From Kandleria vitulina DSM 20405 (GTDB lineage: Bacteria > Bacillota_I > Bacilli_A > Erysipelotrichales > Coprobacillaceae): DNA of 64,000 bases. Made by a program: the position numbers and the translations under genes. The notes beneath the pieces were generated by a model, which did no database searches, was not told the DNA's origin, and saw nothing but the letters and a program-made list of their open reading frames with translations. The stretch's first letter is position 1; every line of letters starts with the position of its first letter. Of the stretch, positions 1 to 7,796 are shown piece after piece. The stretch spans positions 1 through 64,000 of the forward strand of contig NZ_JNKN01000008.1 in assembly GCF_000702065.1 (NCBI RefSeq), read 5' to 3'.

Positions 1-189
1 GTTAGGGCTGTTCTTTAAAAGAGTGTAATTCTTTTCGTATTTTAAAAACTCGCCCTCAGAAAAGTAATACTGTCTTACATTGTAAATGGCTTCATTGGCA
101 AGATTCTTTGCTATATGGCACAGTTCTCTTATAGTTCTGTAATCTTCCTTTGAAAGACGCTTTACTTGCTGTTTTACGGTAAGATGCAT
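1..189 (-). CDS. tnpB: TnpB RNA-guided nuclease / IS200-IS605 OrfB, N-terminal part (cut by window edge)
   Basis: This is a 63-codon open frame starting with ATG at 189 and running off the left edge, so only the N-terminus is seen. The translation begins MHLTVKQQVKRL and continues with an RELCHIAKNLANEAIYNVRQ-type segment, which is the usual N-terminal helix of TnpB/OrfB proteins of IS200/IS605 elements. A good ribosome site (AAAGGAG) lies 8 bases upstream. Proteins of this family are omega-RNA-guided DNA nucleases; the RuvC and zinc-finger parts and the omega-RNA would be outside the window. No tnpA lies between this start and the hairpin at 268-290, so the element is either tnpB-only or carries tnpA on the far side. 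Intactness cannot be judged. Confidence 0.85.
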   Translation of the reverse strand, partial: MHLTVKQQVKRLSKEDYRTIRELCHIAKNLANEAIYNVRQYYFSEGEFLKYEKNYTLLKNSPN

Positions 190-267
190 ACAGCTTTCTC
201 CTTTCTAAAGACTCGGAAATAGGATTTCCTGTATGTATATTATACCATATATTTTACTGATATTTAT

Positions 268-290
268 CCCACGGCCTAAAGGCACGTGGG
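268..290 (-). mobile_element. Left-end hairpin of the IS200/IS605-type element
   Basis: The arms CCCACG-GCC and GGC-(A)-CGTGGG form a 9-bp stem with one bulged A and a TAAA loop, about 80 bases upstream of the tnpB start. Imperfect subterminal hairpins with a bulge are the recognition structures at the ends of IS200/IS605 elements. The exact element boundary is not defined here; it probably lies between this hairpin and the thrB terminator at about 300-312. Confidence 0.65.
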
Positions 291-310
291 TTTTCTGTCG
301 GGAACTTTAT

Positions 311-334
311 AAAAATAGGAACATTTCTGCTCCT
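311..334 (-). terminator. Intrinsic terminator of thrC-thrB
   Basis: On the minus strand AGGAGCA and TGTTCCT pair over 7 bp (one G-T) around a GAAA tetraloop and are followed by ATTTTTATA. The stem begins inside the thrB stop codon. Confidence 0.7.
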
Positions 335-1229
335 ATAAATAATCACAAGTGTATCCACGTGTGTCTAATTCTAGTTTTTCAACTCTCCATCCTTTAATCA
401 GATCACCAAGTTCATCTTTTATTCTTACAACGCCCTTAGTGTCTTCTGCTTTGATTAAAGCCATGATAGTTGGGCCTGCTCCTGAAAGATAAGCGCCAAG
501 CACGCCTTCATCTTTTTCAAGGCATTCCATAATTGGGAAAAAGTTATTGATAAGCTGACCACGATATGGCTGGTGGAAACGATCCTTAAATCCAAGCTTC
601 AAGCCATGATCATAGCCGTTAATGATTGAAGCTACCATCAATGCAAGGTGTGAGACATTGGCAATAGCATCTTTTCTCTCAAGCTGTTCAGGAAGAACTG
701 AACGAGCTTTCTCAGTGGACAAGGTAAAAGGTGGGATAAGAGCAACAAAGCGATAATCGTGCTTTACTGGCAATGATAATGTAGTAACGTTGTAGTCTGC
801 TTCTACAACCGATACAGTCATGCCCCCAAAGATGGCAGGAGCAACATTGTCAGGATGCCCTTCAATTTCAGTTGCAAGATTAAGAATCTCTTTTCTTTCA
901 TCAGCACGATCCATTAATGCATACGCACCGACAATTCCTGCAACAATACAAGTGGAAGAAGAACCAAGACCTCTAGTAAAAGGTACTTCAGTCTTAGTGT
1001 GGATTTTTACATTATGATATTCTAACCCAACCTGCTTGGCAGCTTTCTTGAAAGCCTGGTAAGTTAGATTATCTTCATTAGCAAACTGTTCTGGACAGCC
1101 AGTAATTTCTAATGGCCCATCTGTCAGTTCAAAGGTAAATGTGTTATAGAGTGTTACAGCTAAACCAGCGACATCAAAGCCAGGGCCAAGATTGGCACTT
1201 GTAGCAGGAACTTTCACTTTAACATACAT
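333..1229 (-). CDS. thrB: Homoserine kinase
   Basis: This 298-residue GHMP-family kinase phosphorylates L-homoserine with ATP, the penultimate step of threonine synthesis in the cytoplasm. The N-terminus MYVKVKVPATSANLGPGFD and the ATP-binding motif PFTRGLGSSST are characteristic, and the C-terminal GAYLSGAGPTIMAL motif is the third GHMP motif. Length is normal for the family (about 300). It starts 3 bases after the thrC stop, so the two genes are translationally linked. The stop codon overlaps the terminator that ends the operon, and the IS-type element begins directly beyond it. Confidence 0.95.
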   Translation of the reverse strand: MYVKVKVPATSANLGPGFDVAGLAVTLYNTFTFELTDGPLEITGCPEQFANEDNLTYQAFKKAAKQVGLEYHNVKIHTKTEVPFTRGLGSSSTCIVAGIVGAYALMDRADERKEILNLATEIEGHPDNVAPAIFGGMTVSVVEADYNVTTLSLPVKHDYRFVALIPPFTLSTEKARSVLPEQLERKDAIANVSHLALMVASIINGYDHGLKLGFKDRFHQPYRGQLINNFFPIMECLEKDEGVLGAYLSGAGPTIMALIKAEDTKGVVRIKDELGDLIKGWRVEKLELDTRGYTCDYL

Positions 1230-1232
1230 ATT

Positions 1233-2717
1233 TTAAAACTCCTTGATTCTTTCGCCAATAAAAGAAAGAATATGATCTTTCGCGATTACGCCTTCATGTA
1301 ATGTTTCACGTTCCTTTAATCCTTTTAATGGGTAAGGAATTTCAACATTTGTCATTTCATTTAAGGCATCGATAGCTGTGAATACATCTGTCTTCTTTTC
1401 AGTCAATGCTTCATAAACAGATTCAGGGAACTTATAAGGAGATGCTGTTGCAAGAAGAACATTTGGAGTCTTATCTCCAGTTTCCTTTACGTATTCATTG
1501 TAGACACCATAACCAACTGCTGTATGAGTATCTAATAAGTAATGTGTCTTATCATAACAGTCCTTGATATTTTCAAGAACCTGTTCTTCACTCTGACATC
1601 CTGCAACGAATTCTTTCTGGATACGTGCAAGTGTTTCTTCATCTACACGATAAACGCCTTCATCAGATAATGATTTATAGAACTGATCTACTTTTTCACT
1701 ATTTCCATCTACCATAAACCATACAAGACGTTCAAGGTTACTTGATACTAAAATATCCATTGCTGGGGCATTTGTCTTATAAAATTCTCTGTGTGTATCA
1801 TAAACACCTGTCTTAAAGAAGTCTGTTAAGATATTGTTCTTATTGCTTGCAACGATGAACTTATTAACTGGAAGTCCCATGTTTTTAGCAATCCATCCAG
1901 CTAAGCAGTCACCAAAGTTTCCTGATGGAACAGTGAAGTTAACCTGATCACCAAGCTTAATTTCTCCTCTATTGACAAGTACGCTATATGAATGGAAATA
2001 ATACACAATCTGTGGAATCAAACGTCCAATATTGATTGAGTTGGCACTTGATAAGAATACATGGTGCTGATCACAAAGATCCTTTAATTCTTCAGAAGCA
2101 AATGCTTTCTTGACTGCTGTCTGTGCATCATCGAAGTTTCCTTCAATACCGATGACTTCTACATTCTTTCCTGTTGTAGTAACCATCTGTCTCTTCTGAA
2201 TAGCTGATACACCATCAATTGGATAGAAGACCTTAATGCAAGTTCCTTCTACATCCTTAAATCCTTCAAGTGCAGCTTTACCAGTATCACCAGAAGTAGC
2301 GGCAAGAATCATTACTTCACGTTCTTCACCTTTCTTCTTTAAAGATAATGTCATAAATCTAGGCAATAAAGATAAAGCCAAATCCTTAAATGCGGCTGTA
2401 GGACCCTGGAATAGCTCTGTTACAAAAGTATTGCCAACTTTTTCAACTGGTACAACGCCTTCCTTAAATAATCCTGTATCATAAGCACCCTGGCATGCTT
2501 TTCTAATATCTTCAACGGCATCCTCTGGTACAAATGCCTTAATAACCTCTGTTGCAAGGTCTACATAATTTAAAGAAAGAAGTGCATTTAAATCTTTCTT
2601 TTCAAATGGAAAGTCAGGTACAAGCAAACCTCCATCGTCTGCAATCCCCTGTAAAATGGACGTGTAGAAATCCAATGGTTTCTGATGTCCTCTTGTACTT
2701 TTATATAGCTTTTCCAT
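1233..2717 (-). CDS. thrC: Threonine synthase
   Basis: This 494-residue PLP enzyme converts O-phospho-L-homoserine to L-threonine. It is the long type of threonine synthase, with an N-terminal YKSTRGHQKPLDFYTSILQG segment, the PLP-lysine motif TAAFKDLALSLLP, and the ATSGDTGKAALEGF phosphate-binding loop. The start ATG is preceded by a strong GGAGG ribosome site (2721-2730 on the minus strand) and a clear promoter. It is the first gene of thrC-thrB. No homoserine dehydrogenase or regulator is adjacent, so the earlier aspartate-pathway steps are encoded elsewhere. Confidence 0.95.
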   Translation of the reverse strand: MEKLYKSTRGHQKPLDFYTSILQGIADDGGLLVPDFPFEKKDLNALLSLNYVDLATEVIKAFVPEDAVEDIRKACQGAYDTGLFKEGVVPVEKVGNTFVTELFQGPTAAFKDLALSLLPRFMTLSLKKKGEEREVMILAATSGDTGKAALEGFKDVEGTCIKVFYPIDGVSAIQKRQMVTTTGKNVEVIGIEGNFDDAQTAVKKAFASEELKDLCDQHHVFLSSANSINIGRLIPQIVYYFHSYSVLVNRGEIKLGDQVNFTVPSGNFGDCLAGWIAKNMGLPVNKFIVASNKNNILTDFFKTGVYDTHREFYKTNAPAMDILVSSNLERLVWFMVDGNSEKVDQFYKSLSDEGVYRVDEETLARIQKEFVAGCQSEEQVLENIKDCYDKTHYLLDTHTAVGYGVYNEYVKETGDKTPNVLLATASPYKFPESVYEALTEKKTDVFTAIDALNEMTNVEIPYPLKGLKERETLHEGVIAKDHILSFIGERIKEF

Positions 2718-2742
2718 AATCCACCCTCCTTGTGTTTATGTC

Positions 2743-2771
2743 ATTGTATTAGATAAGATAATTTAAGTCAA
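2743..2771 (-). promoter_or_regulatory. Sigma-A promoter of thrC-thrB
   Basis: On the minus strand TTGACT, a 17-nt spacer and TACAAT precede thrC. The initiation site should be near 2736, giving a very short leader with no room for an attenuator or T-box. Confidence 0.75.
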
Positions 2772-2936
2772 TAAAATTCATCTTATATTTATGATAATAC
2801 AAAAGAATAGCTATCACAATTATCAATTTTCTAATTGTGCCCATCAATCTTTTTAAATTTATCTCCTAATTTACTTTTTTGATTAAAATAATCCTCTTTT
2901 TTCAATAATTGGTGCTATTTGTCGAGAAAAATCCTC

Positions 2937-2965
2937 TTGATTACATCAAATAACTATCTTATAAT
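2937..2965 (+). promoter_or_regulatory. Sigma-A promoter of asnA
   Basis: TTGATT at 2937-2942 and TATAAT at 2960-2965 are 17 nt apart. Transcription should begin near 2972, downstream of any longer in-frame start, so the promoter fixes the asnA start at 2991. The rest of the 2772-2936 spacer is AT-rich with no other structure seen. Confidence 0.8.
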
Positions 2966-2990
2966 GCAGGAAAGCAAAGGAGATAGAAGT

Positions 2991-4007
2991 ATGAGTAAAA
3001 TTTTAATTCCTGAGGATTACAGTTCTCCTCTCGATCTTATCGAAACCGAAGTAGCTGTCAAAATGATAAAAGATACATTTGAAAGAAGACTTGCAGAACA
3101 GTTACGTTTAACAAGAGTTTCTGCCCCACTCTTCTTATTAAAGAATACAGGTCTTAATGACAACTTAAATGGTGTAGAAAAACCAGTATCATTTAAATCC
3201 TACGAATTAAATAATGATGATGAAATTGAAATCATTCACTCATTAGCAAAATGGAAAAGAGATGCTCTTCATAGATATAATTTTGAACCACACACAGGTC
3301 TTTACACTGATATGAACGCTATCAGAAAAGATGAAGAACTCGACAACATTCATTCAATGTATGTAGATCAGTGGGACTGGGAAATGGTCATCAATAAAGA
3401 AGATCGTACTAAACAGTATTTTGAATCAACTGTTAAGAAGATCTATAAAGCTTTATTAGATGTTGAATTCACAATGATCAGACATTATCCTCAACTTGGT
3501 AAACCGATTCTTCCTGAACAGATCTACTTTATTACAACTCAGGAACTTGAAGATCGTTATCCTGATCTAACACCAAAAGAAAGAGAAAACGCTATTGCGA
3601 AAGAGAAGAAAGCAGTCTGCATTGAACAGATTGGTGATGTTCTAAAATCAGGTGAAAAACATGACGGACGTGCTCCTGACTATGATGATTGGGCATTAAA
3701 TGGTGATATTCTTGTCTATAATAGTGTACTTGATAATGCCTTAGAATTATCATCTATGGGTATTCGTGTTGATGCTAAGAGCTTAAAAGAACAGCTAGAA
3801 AAAGCTGATGCATTAGATCGTCTTGAATTACCTTTCCATAAACATATCATGGAAAATGTTCTTCCTTTATCTCTAGGTGGAGGAATCGGACAGAGCCGTA
3901 TCTGTATGTTCTTCTTAAGAAAATGTCACATCGGTGAAGTTCAGGCTTCATTATGGGATGAAGATACAATGCGTATCTGTGAAGAAAACAATGTTTCACT
4001 TCTATAA
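2991..4007 (+). CDS. asnA: Aspartate-ammonia ligase (ammonia-dependent asparagine synthetase)
   Basis: This 338-residue enzyme makes asparagine from aspartate, ammonia and ATP. It is related to class II aminoacyl-tRNA synthetases. The N-terminus [22 protein letters not shown], the central [10 protein letters not shown] and VDQWDWE motifs and the C-terminal [14 protein letters not shown] motif identify it. An upstream in-frame start at 2919 is rejected because it lies before the promoter at 2937-2965; the ATG at 2991 has an AAAGGAG ribosome site 8 bases upstream. It is a single-gene transcription unit ending at a bidirectional terminator. Confidence 0.96.
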   Translation: MSKILIPEDYSSPLDLIETEVAVKMIKDTFERRLAEQLRLTRVSAPLFLLKNTGLNDNLNGVEKPVSFKSYELNNDDEIEIIHSLAKWKRDALHRYNFEPHTGLYTDMNAIRKDEELDNIHSMYVDQWDWEMVINKEDRTKQYFESTVKKIYKALLDVEFTMIRHYPQLGKPILPEQIYFITTQELEDRYPDLTPKERENAIAKEKKAVCIEQIGDVLKSGEKHDGRAPDYDDWALNGDILVYNSVLDNALELSSMGIRVDAKSLKEQLEKADALDRLELPFHKHIMENVLPLSLGGGIGQSRICMFFLRKCHIGEVQASLWDEDTMRICEENNVSLL

Positions 4008-4011
4008 TCAA

Positions 4012-4038
4012 AACCGACTCAATTGAGTCGGTTTTTTT
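4012..4038. terminator. Bidirectional terminator between asnA and the ATP-grasp gene
   Basis: AACCGACTCAATTGAGTCGG is a near-perfect inverted repeat followed by seven T on the plus strand. It serves asnA and probably the convergent gene. Confidence 0.85.
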
Positions 4039-5368
4039 AAATGACAATTTCTAATTCCCGTGCTTTCTTTTTAGCATCTTCTAGCGCTTTTTTTGCATTT
4101 TCTGCCTGTTCTTGCGCCTTCTTCATTTCTTCTTGAGAAATGAGAAGCTGTTCATATGCGAAAAATTCTTCTCGTTCACTAGCAGGCATAAGAATGTCAT
4201 GACGTATCTTCTTCATTTCTTCGACTGTATCAGTTCTATAAATGAAGATATGATGTCCCATTGCTTCAGCTAAAGCATCAGGAACATATTCTTCCTGTAA
4301 TATATGATTGCCATGTCGATCATATATTTCTTTAGTCGTTAAAGCATACGCTTTCTCTTTACGTCTTCCAGCATACTCTACGTAATACTTTCTTTCTATA
4401 TCATAGTAGCATTTATCATACAGCAGCATATCAGCCCAGATTGTATAGACATCAACATCGTAACAGAAGTTCATCATATCTGGAATATAGGCTCCTGGTG
4501 CTCTCATATTGACTTCAAGTCCTACAAGATCACCTTTCTTTCCTAATTGTTCATGATCTTCATCAAGTCTCATGAATTCAAAGTGGAAGAATCTTCCTTT
4601 AGCTTCAAATGCTTCTACTGTACGTTTTCCTATTTCATAAATATCAGTACCTTCAATAGGCTGAGAATAAAAGATTGTATCTTTACCCTCGTTGACATTA
4701 TCCATTACCTGATTAACCATCACATGTGATGTAGCAATAAGGATATTCATCTTTGAATCAGTAATGCCTTCAAATGTTTCTACATGACCAGGTACGCATA
4801 CTTCTAGAATATAAGGTACATCTTCCTGTTTATTCTTCATGAATGTCTTTAGATCTTCATCACAAGTCAACTTGTGTGTATCACTTGCCCCCATGCCATT
4901 ATCTGGTTTAACAACAAGCGGATAGCCATTCTCTCTTGCAAATGCAAGTCCCTCTTCTTCGCTTTCAACAATCGTATAGTTAGCAACTGGAATACCGGCG
5001 TTCTTATAGATAGTCTTCATATGAGATTTATATCTTAATTTACCCATATCTTCAATATGAGGACCAGTTGGTACATTATAATCAGTACGCAATTTTGCTT
5101 CTAGATTAAGCCAATACTCATTTTCAGATTCAATCCAGTCAATACGACCGTATTTAGCAATATAGTGTGCTACAGCCTTGTAGACATCATCATAGTTCTT
5201 TAATGATGAAACATAGTAATACTCTGTAACACTGTTCTTAGTATCCAAGGAAATATCAGCATATGGCGTATCTCCGATACCTAATACATTAACACCTCTC
5301 CTTTTTAAACGATCACAGAAATTGTAATAGTAGTAAGGAAAGTGTGGTGAAATAAATATGACATTCAT
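4037..5368 (-). CDS. ATP-grasp carboxylate-amine/thiol ligase-like protein with C-terminal coiled coil
   Basis: This 443-residue protein has a Rossmann-like N-terminal domain (MNVIFISPHFPYYYYNFCDR), then an ATP-grasp fold. The nucleotide-binding loop YPLVVKPDNGMGASDTHKL and the magnesium site EVNMRAPGAYIPDM are visible. The last 50 or so residues are Lys/Glu/Ala-rich (SQEEMKKAQEQAENAKKALEDAKKK) and should form a coiled coil. ATP-grasp enzymes join a carboxylate to an amine or thiol through an acyl-phosphate; the substrate here is unknown. It follows an esterase gene by 15 nt on the same transcript, which suggests the two act on one compound. Often annotated as carbamoyl-phosphate synthase-like, but it lacks the size and paired domains of CarB. 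Confidence 0.8.
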   Translation of the reverse strand: MNVIFISPHFPYYYYNFCDRLKRRGVNVLGIGDTPYADISLDTKNSVTEYYYVSSLKNYDDVYKAVAHYIAKYGRIDWIESENEYWLNLEAKLRTDYNVPTGPHIEDMGKLRYKSHMKTIYKNAGIPVANYTIVESEEEGLAFARENGYPLVVKPDNGMGASDTHKLTCDEDLKTFMKNKQEDVPYILEVCVPGHVETFEGITDSKMNILIATSHVMVNQVMDNVNEGKDTIFYSQPIEGTDIYEIGKRTVEAFEAKGRFFHFEFMRLDEDHEQLGKKGDLVGLEVNMRAPGAYIPDMMNFCYDVDVYTIWADMLLYDKCYYDIERKYYVEYAGRRKEKAYALTTKEIYDRHGNHILQEEYVPDALAEAMGHHIFIYRTDTVEEMKKIRHDILMPASEREEFFAYEQLLISQEEMKKAQEQAENAKKALEDAKKKARELEIVI

Positions 5369-5383
5369 TGAATTATATCCCCC

Positions 5384-6142
5384 TTAATCATCAAATAGAA
5401 TGTGCTCCATAAAATATGGAAATTGAATTCTCCACCAAGGCCAATCATGACTTACGTCATAGCCCCAAAAATCACACCAGGCAGGAATGTCTTTTGCATT
5501 AAGCAGTTCCTGCATACGTCCGGTAGATTTAACCATCTCATCTTCCCAAGCACCCTGTCCGCAGCAAAGTACAATACGGCATTCACGGTATTTCTGAACA
5601 TATGGATGATCATAATTCATACCGTTTAAATAACGAATAGGACTATTACGATATAAGATATCATCACAATAATTACCAAAGAAGATATCACAATCATAAT
5701 ATCCACTTAATCCGATGCATCCCTTAAATACATCAGGATTTCTAAACATAAAGTTAACTGCGTGAGAAGCACCTAATGAAACACCTGTTGTATAGATACC
5801 ATCCGCATAATCACCACCATTAGCATTGATTTCAAAAATACGTGGTACAAGTTCATTAACAATATAGAAATAATACTGTTCAATGATATAGGTACGATGT
5901 TCATATGGAAGATGACTCTCACTCCATCCTTCCTGATCGACACTATCTACACAGAATAACTGACAGTCGCCATTTTCAATGAAAGATGAAATTGTATCAA
6001 CCATGCCCTGATCTTCAAAATCATAGAACCTACCATCCTGCGATGGAAAAACAAGAATTGGACGTCCGGCATGACCATAAACCTTAAATTCCATATCTCT
6101 TTCGAGACATTGGCTGTATTCTTTGTAATATGCAATATTCAT
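5384..6142 (-). CDS. Esterase D/antigen-85-like alpha/beta hydrolase
   Basis: This 252-residue cytoplasmic protein resembles the Pfam esterase family (PF00756). The nucleophile elbow GVSLG puts the serine at about residue 122, preceded by DGIYTTG, and the catalytic histidine is likely in GYDVSHDWPWW near the C-terminus. There is no signal peptide. The substrate is not known. The ATG at 6140-6142 has an AGGAGG site just upstream. It is the first gene of a two-gene unit with the ATP-grasp ligase, so a bond made by the ligase may be cut by this enzyme, or the esterase may supply its substrate (inference). Confidence 0.8.
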   Translation of the reverse strand: MNIAYYKEYSQCLERDMEFKVYGHAGRPILVFPSQDGRFYDFEDQGMVDTISSFIENGDCQLFCVDSVDQEGWSESHLPYEHRTYIIEQYYFYIVNELVPRIFEINANGGDYADGIYTTGVSLGASHAVNFMFRNPDVFKGCIGLSGYYDCDIFFGNYCDDILYRNSPIRYLNGMNYDHPYVQKYRECRIVLCCGQGAWEDEMVKSTGRMQELLNAKDIPAWCDFWGYDVSHDWPWWRIQFPYFMEHILFDD

Positions 6143-6203
6143 ACTAACCCTCCTTTTTTATGATGTGAAAAAACATCATCATAGCAATAGAATTCTTTTA
6201 TTC

Positions 6204-6212
6204 ATTATACCA
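6204..6212 (-). promoter_or_regulatory. Extended -10 promoter of the esterase/ATP-grasp unit
   Basis: On the minus strand TGGTATAAT is an extended -10 element without a good -35. The leader of about 60 nt holds a small hairpin (ATGATGT and ACATCAT arms, 6160-6179) just before the ribosome site. Confidence 0.55.
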
Positions 6213-6257
6213 TGACCTTTTTCATAACCATATCTTTTTCATAGTTTTTCATCATTA

Positions 6258-6284
6258 TTAGCACTCGCCTATTGACTCTGCTAA
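6258..6284 (+). promoter_or_regulatory. CIRCE-like HrcA operator
   Basis: The left arm TTAGCACTC matches the CIRCE consensus exactly. After 9 nt the right arm is CTCTGCTAA, matching 6 of 9 positions of GAGTGCTAA. It overlaps the -35 hexamer of the hsp20 promoter, a sensible place for repression by HrcA. Confidence 0.75.
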
Positions 6285-6299
6285 AATAAGTGCTACAAT
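6272..6299 (+). promoter_or_regulatory. Sigma-A promoter of hsp20
   Basis: TTGACT at 6272-6277 and TACAAT at 6294-6299 are separated by 16 nt, with the -35 hexamer inside the CIRCE-like operator. Confidence 0.75.
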
Positions 6300-6345
6300 A
6301 AAGTTGTACCAAGGGTACAGAACAATTGAGAAAAGGGGCGATAGT

Positions 6346-6759
6346 ATGAAATTATTACCAAGTATGCAGTCTATGTTTGATGATTTCTTTGATGATGGCT
6401 TCTTTACTCCGCAAAAAAGAGTAAACAGTATGAGATGTGATATTAAGGAGACAGATAATGACTATAAAATGAGCATTGAGCTTCCTGGATTCAAAAAAGA
6501 AGATATCACAATTAACCTTGATCAAGGTTACCTCAATATCTCTGCAAATACTCAGAATGAAAACGAAGAAAAGAATGATGAAGGTCACGTAATCCGTAAA
6601 GAACGCTATTCCGGCAGCATGAGCCGTAGCTTCTATGTAGGTGATCAATATGAAGCAGGTGATTTCAATGCTTCATTTGATAATGGTGAATTAAATATCA
6701 CTATTCCAAAGAAAGATGCCTACATTGAAGATCATTCTTCACGTATTCCTATTGAATAA
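6346..6759 (+). CDS. Small heat-shock protein, Hsp20/alpha-crystallin family
   Basis: This 137-residue ATP-independent holdase has the alpha-crystallin domain from about residue 25 to 125, with the motifs ELPGFKKEDITINLD and the conserved C-terminal DNGELNITIPK. A short IPIE-type C-terminal end resembles the IxI motif used for oligomer assembly. The ATG at 6346 follows AAAGGGG; a longer TTG start at 6304 would lie at the transcription start and is rejected. Heat induction through HrcA/CIRCE is predicted from the operator. It is a single-gene unit. Confidence 0.92.
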   Translation: MKLLPSMQSMFDDFFDDGFFTPQKRVNSMRCDIKETDNDYKMSIELPGFKKEDITINLDQGYLNISANTQNENEEKNDEGHVIRKERYSGSMSRSFYVGDQYEAGDFNASFDNGELNITIPKKDAYIEDHSSRIPIE

Positions 6760-6789
6760 AAAAGAAGATGCCTCGCGCATCTTCTTTTT
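6759..6789. terminator. Bidirectional terminator between hsp20 and the dehydrogenase
   Basis: The arms AAAAAGAAGATGC and GCATCTTCTTTTT pair around a 5-nt loop, with A and T runs on both sides so it works in both directions. Confidence 0.85.
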
Positions 6790-7726
6790 ACTTATATTTA
6801 TAGAAACCTTCACCAGCATTGATGCCTGTTTTTCCTTCATCAATATAGCTCTTAAGCATATTGGCAATCTTGCCTTGAACTGTTTCAGGATTTTTAGCAT
6901 CAGGATGCATAATGACAATATTATAGGCTGTTGTTAATCCTACAATATCCAATATTCTAAATGGTCCTGCTGGTGCACCAGTACCAAGCATCCATGTCTG
7001 ATCGATAGTCTTGGCATCAGCCACACCTGTCGCCAGCAGCATTTCTGCAGCTGATAAGAAAGGTACAAGCATACTATTTAAGATATAGCCTGGCTGTTCT
7101 TTCTTTAAGCATAATGGTACCATGTGAATGCTTTTTGCAAATTCTACCACTTGATCATATGCTTTCTGATCAGTGCCTTCATGCCCCATAACTTCAGCAG
7201 TATTATTTCTCCAGATTTCATTTGCAAAATGTAAAGCTAAATATTTATCTGCTCTATTCGTATATGGGGCAAAAGTACTTGGCAGCATCGTAGATGAGTT
7301 AGTAGCAAGAATCGCTTCATCTTTTAAATATTGGCTTGCTTTCTTATAAAATGCAATCTTCTGTTCTGGATCTTCCGCAATTGTTTCAATCACAAAGTCC
7401 GCATTTGAAAATGCGTCTTCGTAGCTTGTAGTTAAATGAAGATGACGATATGCTTCTTCTACATATTCCTTTAAAAGATCAATCTCTTCATCTGATAAAT
7501 CAGTACGATCACTTAATCCTCTTGCATAGGCACGAGGATCTGTTTTCATTTTTTCTAGTGTATCAAGATAGATCGCCTTAAGACGTTCTAACTTAGGTCT
7601 TGCACGTTCAATTGACGCTTCACTTCTTAGCCAGATTGTGACATCATAGCCACTATATGCACTCTGAAAAGCAATCTGACTTCCTAATACACCACCGCCG
7701 GCAACGACGATATGTTTCCAATTCAT
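6788..7726 (-). CDS. 3-hydroxyacyl-CoA dehydrogenase family oxidoreductase
   Basis: This 312-residue NAD-dependent enzyme has an N-terminal Rossmann fold with the loop VVAGGGVLGSQIAFQSAYSGYDV, an acidic catalytic region (FVIETIAEDPEQK), the catalytic-histidine segment LALHFANEIWRNN, and the C-terminal helical domain ending GEGFYKYK. Length and order match short 3-hydroxybutyryl-CoA dehydrogenases and related L-gulonate dehydrogenases. No thiolase, crotonase or acyl-CoA dehydrogenase is near, so a role in butyrate or fatty-acid metabolism is not supported by context. An AAGGAGG site precedes the ATG, and an extended -10 (TGATACAAT on the minus strand, 7756-7764) lies further upstream. Confidence 0.85.
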   Translation of the reverse strand: MNWKHIVVAGGGVLGSQIAFQSAYSGYDVTIWLRSEASIERARPKLERLKAIYLDTLEKMKTDPRAYARGLSDRTDLSDEEIDLLKEYVEEAYRHLHLTTSYEDAFSNADFVIETIAEDPEQKIAFYKKASQYLKDEAILATNSSTMLPSTFAPYTNRADKYLALHFANEIWRNNTAEVMGHEGTDQKAYDQVVEFAKSIHMVPLCLKKEQPGYILNSMLVPFLSAAEMLLATGVADAKTIDQTWMLGTGAPAGPFRILDIVGLTTAYNIVIMHPDAKNPETVQGKIANMLKSYIDEGKTGINAGEGFYKYK

Positions 7727-7796
7727 ATGAGAATACCTCCTTTTTTGATATTCTCATTGTATCAATTTCTAATTTATTAAAAAGCAATATGCACTT

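Noticed and set aside
2718-2936. T-box or attenuator in the thrC leader
   Set aside because: The promoter at 2743-2771 leaves too short a leader for either structure.
2919-2990. Longer N-terminus for AsnA
   Set aside because: It would begin upstream of a near-consensus promoter at 2937-2965, and the extra residues do not match the family; the ATG at 2991 has a good ribosome site.
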